37,937 bases of DNA from Fusobacterium_C necrophorum_A (GTDB taxonomy: Bacteria > Fusobacteriota > Fusobacteriia > Fusobacteriales > Fusobacteriaceae). Made by a program: the position numbers and the translations under genes. Below are positions 1-8,033 of this stretch, piece by piece (the stretch's first letter is position 1; every line of letters starts with the position of its first letter). Location: positions 1 to 37,937 of the forward strand of contig NZ_SBAP01000023.1 of NCBI RefSeq assembly GCF_004134945.1. The letters are read 5' to 3'. The notes beneath the pieces were generated by a model. It ran no database searches. It saw only the letters and a program-made list of their open reading frames with translations, and had not been told where the DNA came from.

Positions 1-34
1 AATTATTTATAAAAATTAAATTTATAAATTTAAC

Positions 35-51
35 TTGGCATAGATTTTGCT
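35..51 (+). promoter_or_regulatory. Sigma-54 type (-24/-12) promoter of the dpaL operon
   Basis: The bases TTGGCATAGATTTTGCT match the sigma-54 consensus TGGCAC-N5-TTGCW. The GG (37-38) and GC (49-50) doublets are separated by exactly 10 bases, the spacing this sigma factor requires. The -24 element is TTGGCA and the -12 element is TTTGCT. A start site about 12 bases after the GC would fall near 61-63 and give a short leader of about 28 bases before the ribosome binding site at 73-79. Only 34 bases lie upstream in the window, so any activator-binding site is out of view. Confidence 0.6.
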
Positions 52-89
52 TATTAAATAGTAAATAAAAATGAGGAGGCTATATTTAT

Positions 90-1298
90 ATGAAAATGAT
101 GGAATGGGTTGAAAATAAAAAAAGAAAAGATTTCAAAGAAAAAATATTTGGTTTTGATGAGAAATCAATTGACAGTGTTTTAAAGTTTCATAAAAGTCTA
201 CCCAATTATGAAAAAACTCCATTGATAGAGTTAAAAGAGCTTGCAAAATACTGTGGAGTAAAAAATATTCGCTTGAAAGATGAATCAAAGCGTTTTGGCT
301 TAAATGCTTTTAAAGTTTTAGGAGCTTCTTATGCAATAGGAAAATATTTAAGTGAAGTTCTACATGAAGATATTTCTAAATTACCATTTTCCGTTTTGAC
401 TTCAGAACAAATCAAGAAAAAATTAGGAAATCTGACTTTCATTACTGCAACAGATGGAAATCATGGACGAGGAGTTGCATGGGTAGCAAAATATCTTCAA
501 CAAAATTCCATTGTTTATATGCCTAAAGGGTCATCACAAATGAGGTTAAAAGCCATTCAAGATGAAGGAGCAGATGCAAGTATTACAGATTTAAATTATG
601 ATGATGCCGTAAGATTAGCAAACAAAAAAGCAATGGAAAATAATTGGATCATGATACAGGATACTGCTTGGAAAGGGTATGAAAAAATTCCACTTTGGAT
701 AATGCAGGGGTATTCCACTATTATGAGTGAAATAATTGAAGATTTGGAAACAATGAAAGAAAAACCAACCCATATATTTTTACAGGCAGGTGTTGGTTCA
801 TTTGCAGGGGCTATGCAAGCGTTGATTGTTGAAAAATTTGGTTTAAAAAGTCCAATTACAATTATTTGTGAACCTAATGGTGCCAATTGCATATATAAAT
901 CCTTTAAAGAAGACGATGGCAAGCCTCATAATGTAACAGGGGATCTAAAAACTATCATGGCTGGGCTTGCTTGTGGAGAACCAAATACTATCAGTTGGGA
1001 AATATTAAGAGATTACAGTAATTTTGCTTTCTCATGTGATGATAGCATCTCAGCTAAAGGAATGAGAGTCCTGTCCTCTCCCATTGCTCAAGACAAAAGA
1101 ATTATTTCTGGAGAATCGGGAGCAGTTGGAATAGGAGCTTTTGTAACTCTCTGTGAAAATCAAAAGGAGTATAAAGAGCTATGGAAAAAATTAAATATAA
1201 ATGAGGAATCTTGTATTTTATGTATCAGTACAGAAGGGGATACAGACGAAATAGGTTATAAAAATGTAGTTTGGAATGGATGGTATAAAAATAATTAA
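90..1298 (+). CDS. dpaL: Diaminopropionate ammonia-lyase
   Basis: PLP enzyme that converts 2,3-diaminopropionate (both isomers in E. coli YgeX/DpaL) to pyruvate and two ammonia; cytosolic. The 402 residues match the family length. The fold-type II PLP lysine is K75 in SKRFGLNAFKVLGASYA. An Asp at about 122 in TATDGNHGRGVAW is the likely second catalytic base, and a glycine-rich phosphate-binding stretch (QAGVGSFAGA) lies near 235. The start is the ATG at 90, 10 bases after GAGGAGG (73-79). It is the first gene of a five-gene operon and the next gene follows after 14 bases. The pyruvate formed could feed PFOR, which is encoded in the same window. Family assignment is firm; the physiological source of diaminopropionate is inference. 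Confidence 0.93.
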   Translation: MKMMEWVENKKRKDFKEKIFGFDEKSIDSVLKFHKSLPNYEKTPLIELKELAKYCGVKNIRLKDESKRFGLNAFKVLGASYAIGKYLSEVLHEDISKLPFSVLTSEQIKKKLGNLTFITATDGNHGRGVAWVAKYLQQNSIVYMPKGSSQMRLKAIQDEGADASITDLNYDDAVRLANKKAMENNWIMIQDTAWKGYEKIPLWIMQGYSTIMSEIIEDLETMKEKPTHIFLQAGVGSFAGAMQALIVEKFGLKSPITIICEPNGANCIYKSFKEDDGKPHNVTGDLKTIMAGLACGEPNTISWEILRDYSNFAFSCDDSISAKGMRVLSSPIAQDKRIISGESGAVGIGAFVTLCENQKEYKELWKKLNINEESCILCISTEGDTDEIGYKNVVWNGWYKNN

Positions 1299-1312
1299 GG
1301 AGGATGGTATCA

Positions 1313-2497
1313 ATGTTATCAAAAGAAAGAAAAGAAAAAATTGTAAAAACATTACAACAAGCAATACAAATCAAAAGTTATTCAGGCGAAGAAAAGGATA
1401 TCGTTGAATATTTGAAAAAATTGTTCGAAGAGATTGGTTATGATGCAGTTCATATAGATCATTATGGCAATATCATTGCTTGCATGAAAGGAAAAAGAAA
1501 AGGTTTAAAAATTTTAATGGATGGACATATGGACACGGTTCCCGCACAAAAAGAAAAATGGAAGGAAAATGCTTTTGGTGGAGCAATAAAAGATGGAAAA
1601 ATTTATGGAAGAGGAACTTCAGATATGAAAGGAGCTCTAATTTCTATGGCTTTAGCAGCTGCTTATTTTGCCGAAGACACAAAAAAAGATTTTTCTGGAG
1701 AAATATATATTGCCGGAATTGTGCATGAAGAATGTTTTGAAGGAGTCGCTGCTAGAGAAGTTAGTAAATACGTAAAACCAGATATCGTTATTATAGGTGA
1801 AGCTTCTGAATTAAATCTAAAGATAGGCCAAAGAGGAAGAGCAGAAATTGTAGTTGAAACTTTTGGAAAACCGGCTCATTCTGCAAATCCTGAAAAAGGG
1901 ATAAATGCAGTATATAAGATGATGAAATTAATAGAAAAAATAAAAATTTTACCAATGACTCATCAAGATAAATTAGGATATGGAATTTTAGAACTTACTG
2001 ATATAAAATCTTTACCTTATCCTGGAGCCTCAGTAGTTCCTGACTATTGCAGAGCTACTTATGATAGAAGACTCTTAGTTGGGGAAACTATGGAAGGAGT
2101 ATTGAAACCAATTCAAGATTGCATCAATGAATTGAAAAAGGAAGATTCAGAGTTTGAGGCAAAAGTTTCTTATGCAGTAGGGAAAGAAACATGTTGGACT
2201 GGTGAAGAAATACAAGGGGAAAGATTTTTTCCGGGTTGGCTTTATGATGAAAAGGAAAATTATATCCAAGAAGCATATTCAGCCTTAAAAAATATAGGAC
2301 AAAATCCTAAGATAACATATTATAATTTTTGTACAAACGGTTCTCATTATTCGGGAGAAGCTAAAATTCATACAATAGGTTATGGTCCATCCAAGGAAAA
2401 TTTGGCACATGTTATAGATGAGTATGTAGAAATTGAACAAATTGAAAACATAGCTGAAGGGTATTATGCAATATTAAAAGCTTATTTAGGAAAATAA
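1313..2497 (+). CDS. ygeY: YgeY-family M20 metallohydrolase (selenium-metabolism-linked family)
   Basis: Zinc-dependent amidohydrolase of the peptidase M20 / ArgE / DapE fold, 394 residues. Visible metal and catalytic residues are H72 and D74 (DGHMDTVP), D104 (GRGTSDMKGA), the E139-E140 pair (GIVHEECFEG) and E163 (IGEAS). A C-terminal histidine lies in NFCTNGSHYSGEA. I chose the ATG at 1313 because AAGGAGG (1297-1303) stands 9 bases before it; the ATG at 1304 directly abuts that site and is too close. In E. coli ygeY neighbours ygeX (dpaL), as here. The family name comes from genomic association with selenium-dependent molybdenum hydroxylases, none of which is visible here. A likely role is removal of an N-carbamoyl or N-acyl group from the intermediate that DpaL then cleaves; the substrate is not shown by sequence. 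Confidence 0.88.
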   Translation: MLSKERKEKIVKTLQQAIQIKSYSGEEKDIVEYLKKLFEEIGYDAVHIDHYGNIIACMKGKRKGLKILMDGHMDTVPAQKEKWKENAFGGAIKDGKIYGRGTSDMKGALISMALAAAYFAEDTKKDFSGEIYIAGIVHEECFEGVAAREVSKYVKPDIVIIGEASELNLKIGQRGRAEIVVETFGKPAHSANPEKGINAVYKMMKLIEKIKILPMTHQDKLGYGILELTDIKSLPYPGASVVPDYCRATYDRRLLVGETMEGVLKPIQDCINELKKEDSEFEAKVSYAVGKETCWTGEEIQGERFFPGWLYDEKENYIQEAYSALKNIGQNPKITYYNFCTNGSHYSGEAKIHTIGYGPSKENLAHVIDEYVEIEQIENIAEGYYAILKAYLGK

Positions 2498-2527
2498 TGT
2501 AAGGCTAAAGATATAGGAGGGAGCTGT

Positions 2528-3901
2528 ATGAGTATAAATTTAAAAAATCCAGAATTATTACCAACAAAATTACAAGATAAAAATTTATCCTTAATGGATT
2601 ATACTTTGTTATGGGCAGGAATGACTATTAATATTGCAGGATTTGCTATAGGAGCTCAATTGTATCCAAATTTATCTCCTATAATGATTATTGCAGGAAT
2701 TTTAGTTGCATATATTATGGTCACTATATTACTGGTTTTAAATGGGGATATAGGAATGACTTATAGCATTCCATTTGCTGTTTATATGAGAGCTTGTTTT
2801 GGATACAAAGGCTCAATTATTCCTGGAATCATTAGATCTATTCCCTGCTTTTTTTGGTTTGGATTTCAAACATGGGTAGGAGCCATAGCTTTAGATCAAA
2901 TTTTTAATATGATAACTGGATATTCGAATGTTACATTATTTATCTTAATTTTTGCCATAGTACAAATAGTAAATGCTTTATATGGATTAAAAGCTATGGC
3001 TAAATTTGATTGGATTGCAATTCCTTTATTAGCAATTGTACTTGGGGGAACTATGTTTTGGCTTTTAAAATCCCATAATGCTTCTTTTCTTGAAATATTA
3101 AATGCTCCAAGTGACAATAATTATCCTTTTATGTTTGCAGTTATGGGAATTGCAGGAGGATGGATAACAATGGCACTGAATAGTCCCGATTTAACAAGGC
3201 AATTAAAAAGAGATAAAAATTTTGAAAATAAAAATTTCTTTATTAGAAATCGTAATGCAATCATTGCACAGATTTTAGGTTTAGTGATTGTAGGAGCTTT
3301 GATTTTAATAGTGGGGATGACAGCAGGAATTTTAACAGGAGTATGGAATCCAATAGATGTTATTATAGCGACTTTTGGAACTTCAAATCCAATTATTTTA
3401 GTGTTTTCTTTTTTAACTATAATTTTTGCACAATGGTCTACAAATACAGCAGCTAATTTAATGCCCCCTGCATATATTCTCATGAATATATTTCCTAAAT
3501 TAAATTTTAAATATTCTGTTATTATATCAGGAATTATAGGAACTATTATTTTACCTTGGAAATTTAGTGCTTATTTGGTACAGTTTCAAGTAATTTCTTC
3601 TGGCTTATTAGGTCCTATTGTTGGAATTATGATTGCAGATTACTATTTTATTAGAAAGCGAAAGTTAAATGTAAGAGATTTATATAAAGAGAATGGTGAA
3701 TATAAGTATAAAAATAACTATAATCCAGCTGCCATTTTAGCTTTAGTAATTTCATTTTTAGTGAGTTTATTCTTACCAAACTATTCATTTTTTATAGGAT
3801 TTATCTTAAGTATCATTTTATATATTATTTTTATGAAAACATTTGTTTTAAAAAAATATACTCAAAGTCTTGGAAAAATTATAGAGTATGAAGAAGAATA
3901 A
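2528..3901 (+). CDS. NCS1-family permease (cytosine/allantoin/hydantoin type)
   Basis: Inner-membrane transporter of 457 residues with about 12 hydrophobic segments. The N-terminal region (LSLMDYTLLWAGMTIN) and the segment IPCFFWFGFQTWVGA near residues 107-121 are typical of the nucleobase-cation-symport-1 family; the W and Q there correspond to substrate-contacting positions in the hydantoin transporter Mhp1. SD AGGAGGGAG lies just before the ATG at 2528. The gene sits between ygeY and a dihydropyrimidinase, so its cargo is probably the cyclic ureide or hydantoin that the next enzyme opens. Cytosine is an alternative, but no cytosine deaminase is nearby. Very AT-rich. Confidence 0.85.
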   Translation: MSINLKNPELLPTKLQDKNLSLMDYTLLWAGMTINIAGFAIGAQLYPNLSPIMIIAGILVAYIMVTILLVLNGDIGMTYSIPFAVYMRACFGYKGSIIPGIIRSIPCFFWFGFQTWVGAIALDQIFNMITGYSNVTLFILIFAIVQIVNALYGLKAMAKFDWIAIPLLAIVLGGTMFWLLKSHNASFLEILNAPSDNNYPFMFAVMGIAGGWITMALNSPDLTRQLKRDKNFENKNFFIRNRNAIIAQILGLVIVGALILIVGMTAGILTGVWNPIDVIIATFGTSNPIILVFSFLTIIFAQWSTNTAANLMPPAYILMNIFPKLNFKYSVIISGIIGTIILPWKFSAYLVQFQVISSGLLGPIVGIMIADYYFIRKRKLNVRDLYKENGEYKYKNNYNPAAILALVISFLVSLFLPNYSFFIGFILSIILYIIFMKTFVLKKYTQSLGKIIEYEEE

Positions 3902-3932
3902 AAAATTAAATATTCATTGGGAGGTAAAAGTT

Positions 3933-5366
3933 ATGAAATATGATTTAATAATTAAAAATGGAAAAGTTGTTTCTCCTTCTAACACAATAAAAACAGATAT
4001 AGGTATTATAAATGGCAAAATATTTACACTTGGAGATTTAAAAAATTTTGAAGCTAAAAAAATAATAGATGCTTCAGAAAAATATGTAATGCCTGGTGTA
4101 ATCGAAGCCCATATGCATTGTATGGCTCCATTTCAAGGCTGTTTAGGAGCAAATGACTTTTTTCAACAAAGTGTGAGTGGCGCATTTGGTGGAGTTACTA
4201 TGTTTATGGATTTTGCAAATGTTTTTAAAGGAAAATCTGTTTATGAAGCTGTAAAAGAAAGAGTAAAGGAAATGTCAATATCTGCTATAGATTACAGTGT
4301 TCATGGAAAATTTGTAGAATCTAATGAAAAGATTATAAATGAAATAGATTTATTAATAGAATATGGAATTCCTACTTTTAAAATGTTTATGACGTATAAG
4401 AAAGAAGGTGTAATGTCTGATGATGAGACACTGCTTAAAATATTCAAAAAAGCAAAAAGTGTTAATGGCTTACCTATGCTACATTGTGAAAGTAATGCTA
4501 TTGCAGAAATGAATATCGAAAATTGTGTGAAAAACAACAAATTAACGTGGATGGATTTTGCAGAATGTAAACCTGTTTTATGTGAAGCAGAAGCCTTTTC
4601 AAGAGCTACATTTTTTGCAAAAATGATGGATACTCCTATATTAGTTGTTCATACAACTAATAAAATAGCTTTAGATATTGCAAGAGAAGCTCACAGAAAT
4701 GAATTTCCAATCTATGTTGAAACTTGCCCGCATTACTTAACTCTTTTTAAAGATCAATATGAAAAAAAGGATGGGCATTTAGCAATATGTTCTCCCCCTT
4801 TAAGAACAAAAAAAGAGGCAGAAGAACTATGGGATGGAATAAAGGATGGAACTATTTCCCTAACTGGTTCAGATGATTGTACTTATTCTTATAAAGAAAA
4901 ATCTATGTTCTTAGAAAGAGACGAAAAAGCTAATATTATTCCAGATTTTAGAAAAGTTGTTAATGGGACTTCAGGACTAGAAATTAGACTTCCAATTTTA
5001 TTATCTGAAGGAGTATCTAAAAATAGAATTTCTATCAATAAAGTGGTAGAAATTACTAGTACAAATATAGCTAAAGTTTATGGTTGTTATCCTCAAAAAG
5101 GAATAATTGCCCCTGGTTCAGATGCAGACATTGTTATTGTAGATATGGAAAAAGAAGTTACTTTATCAAAAGACATATTGCATAATAATATTGATTATTG
5201 TCTTCATGAAGGATTAAAGATAAAAGGTTATCCAATTATGACTATTTCGAAAGGAAATATAATTATGGAAGAAGGGGAATTTAAAGGAAGAAAAGGAGAT
5301 GGTAATTTTATTAGAAGAAATATTAATAGAAAATATTTAAAAAAATTTAATTTAAATGATGATTAA
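3933..5366 (+). CDS. Dihydropyrimidinase / hydantoinase-like amidohydrolase
   Basis: Cytosolic binuclear metal amidohydrolase of 477 residues that opens cyclic amides (dihydropyrimidines, hydantoins) to N-carbamoyl acids. All family ligands are visible: H60 and H62 (IEAHMH), carboxylated lysine K150 (GIPTFKMFMTYK), H184 (PMLHCES), H240 (ILVVHTT) and D314 (TGSDDCTYS). The usual GSDH motif reads GSDD here, so the position after the catalytic Asp differs. The start is ATG 3933, 8 bases after GGGAGG (3919-3924); a longer frame from 3888 would overlap the permease and has no such site. Related to E. coli HyuA, which also sits beside ygeX-ygeY. Exact ring substrate unknown. Confidence 0.9.
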   Translation: MKYDLIIKNGKVVSPSNTIKTDIGIINGKIFTLGDLKNFEAKKIIDASEKYVMPGVIEAHMHCMAPFQGCLGANDFFQQSVSGAFGGVTMFMDFANVFKGKSVYEAVKERVKEMSISAIDYSVHGKFVESNEKIINEIDLLIEYGIPTFKMFMTYKKEGVMSDDETLLKIFKKAKSVNGLPMLHCESNAIAEMNIENCVKNNKLTWMDFAECKPVLCEAEAFSRATFFAKMMDTPILVVHTTNKIALDIAREAHRNEFPIYVETCPHYLTLFKDQYEKKDGHLAICSPPLRTKKEAEELWDGIKDGTISLTGSDDCTYSYKEKSMFLERDEKANIIPDFRKVVNGTSGLEIRLPILLSEGVSKNRISINKVVEITSTNIAKVYGCYPQKGIIAPGSDADIVIVDMEKEVTLSKDILHNNIDYCLHEGLKIKGYPIMTISKGNIIMEEGEFKGRKGDGNFIRRNINRKYLKKFNLNDD

Positions 5367-5387
5367 GGATACTTGGAGGTAATTTTT

Positions 5388-6974
5388 ATGTCTACAATTT
5401 TAATAAAAAATGGTACTTTAATTGATGGAACTGGAAATAAAAGGTATTCAGCAGATATTTTAATAGAAAATGAAAAAATTAAAAAAATAGGAAAATTAGA
5501 AATAAACGCAGATATGATAATTGATATAAGCGGAAAAATAGTTTCACCTGGTTTTATTGATACACATAGTCATTCTGATTTAAAAGTTTTATTAGAACCA
5601 TTTGTCGAGCCTAAAATTAGACAGGGAATTACAACAGAAATCTTAGGTCAGGATGGAATATCTATGGCACCGCTTCCTAAAAAATATGTTAACTCTTGGA
5701 GAAAAAATCTTGCAGGCTTGGATGGAGACAGTGATGAATTAAAATGGGATTGGGAAAATACAAATGAATATTTAAATTTAATTTCTAACACCGGATCTGG
5801 ACCAAATGAATTATATTTGGTACCTCATGGAAATATAAGAATGGAAGCAATGGGCTTAGAAGCAAGAGCAGCAACGAAAGAAGAGATTGAGAAAATGAAA
5901 CAAATAACTAGAAGGGAGATGGAAGCAGGAGTAGCAGGAATTTCAACAGGACTGATTTATATTCCATGTGCCTATGCAGAAACTGAAGAGTTGATAGAGA
6001 TCTGTAAAGTAGTTGCTGAATATGGAAGACCATTGGTTATTCATCAAAGAAGTGAAGCCGATACTATGTTGGAATCTATGCAAGAAGTTATTAGAATCGC
6101 AAAGGAAAGCGGAATAAAAATTCATTTTTCACATTTTAAAATTTGTGGACAAAAAAATTGGAAACTAATAGAACCAGTAATAGCTTTGTTAGACAAATGT
6201 AAAGAAGAAGGAATTCATATTTCTTATGATCAGTATCCTTATGTTGCAGGAAGTACAATGTTAGGAGTAATTTTGCCGCCTTGGGCTCATGCCGGAGGAA
6301 CGGACAAATTAATAGAGAGATTACAGGATGAAACATTACGTGAAAAAATGAAAGAAGATATCATAAATGGAATTCCTGGCTGGGATAATTTCATAGATTT
6401 TGCAGGGTTTGACGGTATTTATGTAACCTCTGTAAAAACAAGCAAAAATCAAGATTGCATTGGAAAAAATTTGACTGAAATTGCTGCAATAAGAGCTAAA
6501 GAAAAGTTTGATGCCGTGTTTGATTTATTGGTAGAAGAAGAAAATGCTGTCGGAATGTATGATTATTATGGAAAAGATGAACATATTGAAACTTTTATGA
6601 AAAGACCTGAAAGTAATATTTGCACAGATGGATTATTAGGAGGAAAACCCCATCCAAGAGTATATGGTTCCTTTCCTAGAGTACTGGGAAAATTCGTTCG
6701 TGAAATGAAAACAATGAGTTTAGAAGAAGCTATTTATAAAATGACTCATAAACCTGCTGTCACCTTTAAGATAAAAAATAGAGGACTGTTAAAAGAAAAT
6801 TATTTTGCGGATATAGTAATTTTTGATGAAGATACAATCATAGACAAAGGAACTTTTATCGAACCTACTCAATTTCCGGATGGTATAGACTATGTATTAG
6901 TAAATGGAAAATTTGCTGTAAAAGAAGGAAGATCAACTTATGAATTAAATGGAAACATAATAAAAATAGATTAA
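5388..6974 (+). CDS. D-aminoacylase-like N-acyl-D-amino-acid deacylase
   Basis: Amidohydrolase of 528 residues. Visible features are the metal pair H60 and H62 (GFIDTHSHSD), a histidine in PLVIHQRSEAD near 220, another in KIHFSHFKICG near 250, and the C-terminal signature HPRVYGSFPRVLGKFVRE with MTHKPA after it. The start is ATG 5388, eight bases after TTGGAGG; the TTG at 5373 overlaps that site. Family members remove N-acyl groups from D-amino acids. Characterised D-aminoacylases carry a metal-ligand Cys in a GNCG motif; here the matching stretch is GQDGIS, with Asp89 in its place, so metal use or substrate may differ. As last gene of the operon it may deacylate or decarbamoylate a D-configured ring-opening product. 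Family firm, substrate inferred. Confidence 0.87.
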   Translation: MSTILIKNGTLIDGTGNKRYSADILIENEKIKKIGKLEINADMIIDISGKIVSPGFIDTHSHSDLKVLLEPFVEPKIRQGITTEILGQDGISMAPLPKKYVNSWRKNLAGLDGDSDELKWDWENTNEYLNLISNTGSGPNELYLVPHGNIRMEAMGLEARAATKEEIEKMKQITRREMEAGVAGISTGLIYIPCAYAETEELIEICKVVAEYGRPLVIHQRSEADTMLESMQEVIRIAKESGIKIHFSHFKICGQKNWKLIEPVIALLDKCKEEGIHISYDQYPYVAGSTMLGVILPPWAHAGGTDKLIERLQDETLREKMKEDIINGIPGWDNFIDFAGFDGIYVTSVKTSKNQDCIGKNLTEIAAIRAKEKFDAVFDLLVEEENAVGMYDYYGKDEHIETFMKRPESNICTDGLLGGKPHPRVYGSFPRVLGKFVREMKTMSLEEAIYKMTHKPAVTFKIKNRGLLKENYFADIVIFDEDTIIDKGTFIEPTQFPDGIDYVLVNGKFAVKEGRSTYELNGNIIKID

Positions 6975-6980
6975 AAGGGA

Positions 6981-7012
6981 GGAGAGTGAGAGTGTGAACT
7001 TTTACACTCTCC
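6981..7012 (+). terminator. Hairpin after the D-aminoacylase gene, possible terminator
   Basis: GAGAGTGT (6988-6995) pairs perfectly with ACACTCTC (7004-7011) around an 8-base loop. A second register pairs GGAGAGT (6981-6987) with ACTCTCC (7006-7012). It lies 13 bases after the stop codon between convergent operons. There is no long T-run after it, so it is not a classical intrinsic terminator. The rest of the gap to 7145 holds a weaker inverted repeat (TCACAG 7016-7021 with CTGTGA 7047-7052) and no gene that I can see. Confidence 0.45.
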
Positions 7013-7145
7013 TCTTCACAGTTCCTGAAAGGTATTCTTCATTTTTCTGTGACTCTCCATAGCTTTTGTTTATGGTGTAGAAAACTATATTTTTTTATAT
7101 GTTACAGCTCTCCTTCCCCTTTCTGGTAGTATTATATTCCATTAT

Positions 7146-8006
7146 CTATTTGACTTTTCTATAAATATACAATTCATGAATTTCTTTCGTATATCCTTCA
7201 TAGAAACCAATCGGCATTCCTCGGTCTACTCTTGTTCCTCGATTAGCAAGAACTAATAAATCCGAATTTGTTGGATCAATAGCAAGCCCCTCAATTTCGC
7301 CTGCCCGCTTGAAATCGCTCATTTCTCGAAATAAAGTTACATAAGTTGCCGTTTGTTGTTCATCAGATACATCTGCAATATAAATATTGTCAGTTTCCTC
7401 AAAATCTGCATCCCCATCATCAGCAGAAATTAGGATTTTTCCGTCAATATAAAAGATTCCTTGTGTATATTGAGGATCCGGTCGTAAATGAATTTTTTTA
7501 TCATATTTTTTTGTTTTTAAATCATATCTATAAAGGTATCTTCCTTTGGTCCAATCCGCCATCCAAACTTTGTTATGATCTCGATCCACTGCTAATCCAC
7601 AGACTTCTACTTGTCCCGATTCTGCATTCCATGGAATAGAATATTTATATTCTAAAGTTTTACTATCATAAACAGCAACTTGAATGTTTTTACTTACACC
7701 AAAGTCAAAAATTTCAATTCCTGTGTAAATTTCCCCATTCCACACATCAATATCTCCAAAGTGGTTCGCTTCTTTTTCCAATTTTGTGAAAGGATTTGTA
7801 TTTTTTTGTATTAATTTTCCAGTTTTGTCATATTTATACAATGCAGTACTGCTGGAAATATAATAGAAATCTTCGTCCACCGCAATTCCTTGTCTCCCTT
7901 CCACTTCAATCACCTTTGACAACTCATACTTTTCTCCCAATTTGGGAGCTGCCAAAGCCACACAAGAACAAAATAATACCAAGAAAAGACCTAAAAATTT
8001 TTTCAT
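7146..8006 (-). CDS. Exported protein, probable beta-propeller (function unknown)
   Basis: 286 residues. An N-terminal signal peptide (MKKFLGLFLVLFCSC, hydrophobic to ALAA near residue 20) is followed by repeated short units with GIAVD, GDIDVWNG, GLAVDRD and GLAIDPTN. These resemble the blades of SMP-30/NHL-type propellers or the esterase-like phytase fold. A Cys pair lies in the signal region but no clean lipobox is clear. The start is ATG 8006, placed 6 bases after AGGAGG; the upstream ATG at 8021 overlaps that site. The gene begins 27 bases after the nifJ stop and is probably co-transcribed with it. It would act in the periplasm or at the surface, perhaps binding a ligand or hydrolysing a phosphoester or lactone; no catalytic residue can be named. 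Confidence 0.7.
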   Translation of the reverse strand: MKKFLGLFLVLFCSCVALAAPKLGEKYELSKVIEVEGRQGIAVDEDFYYISSSTALYKYDKTGKLIQKNTNPFTKLEKEANHFGDIDVWNGEIYTGIEIFDFGVSKNIQVAVYDSKTLEYKYSIPWNAESGQVEVCGLAVDRDHNKVWMADWTKGRYLYRYDLKTKKYDKKIHLRPDPQYTQGIFYIDGKILISADDGDADFEETDNIYIADVSDEQQTATYVTLFREMSDFKRAGEIEGLAIDPTNSDLLVLANRGTRVDRGMPIGFYEGYTKEIHELYIYRKVK

Positions 8007-8033
8007 TACGAACCTCCTCATTCTGTTGTAAAT

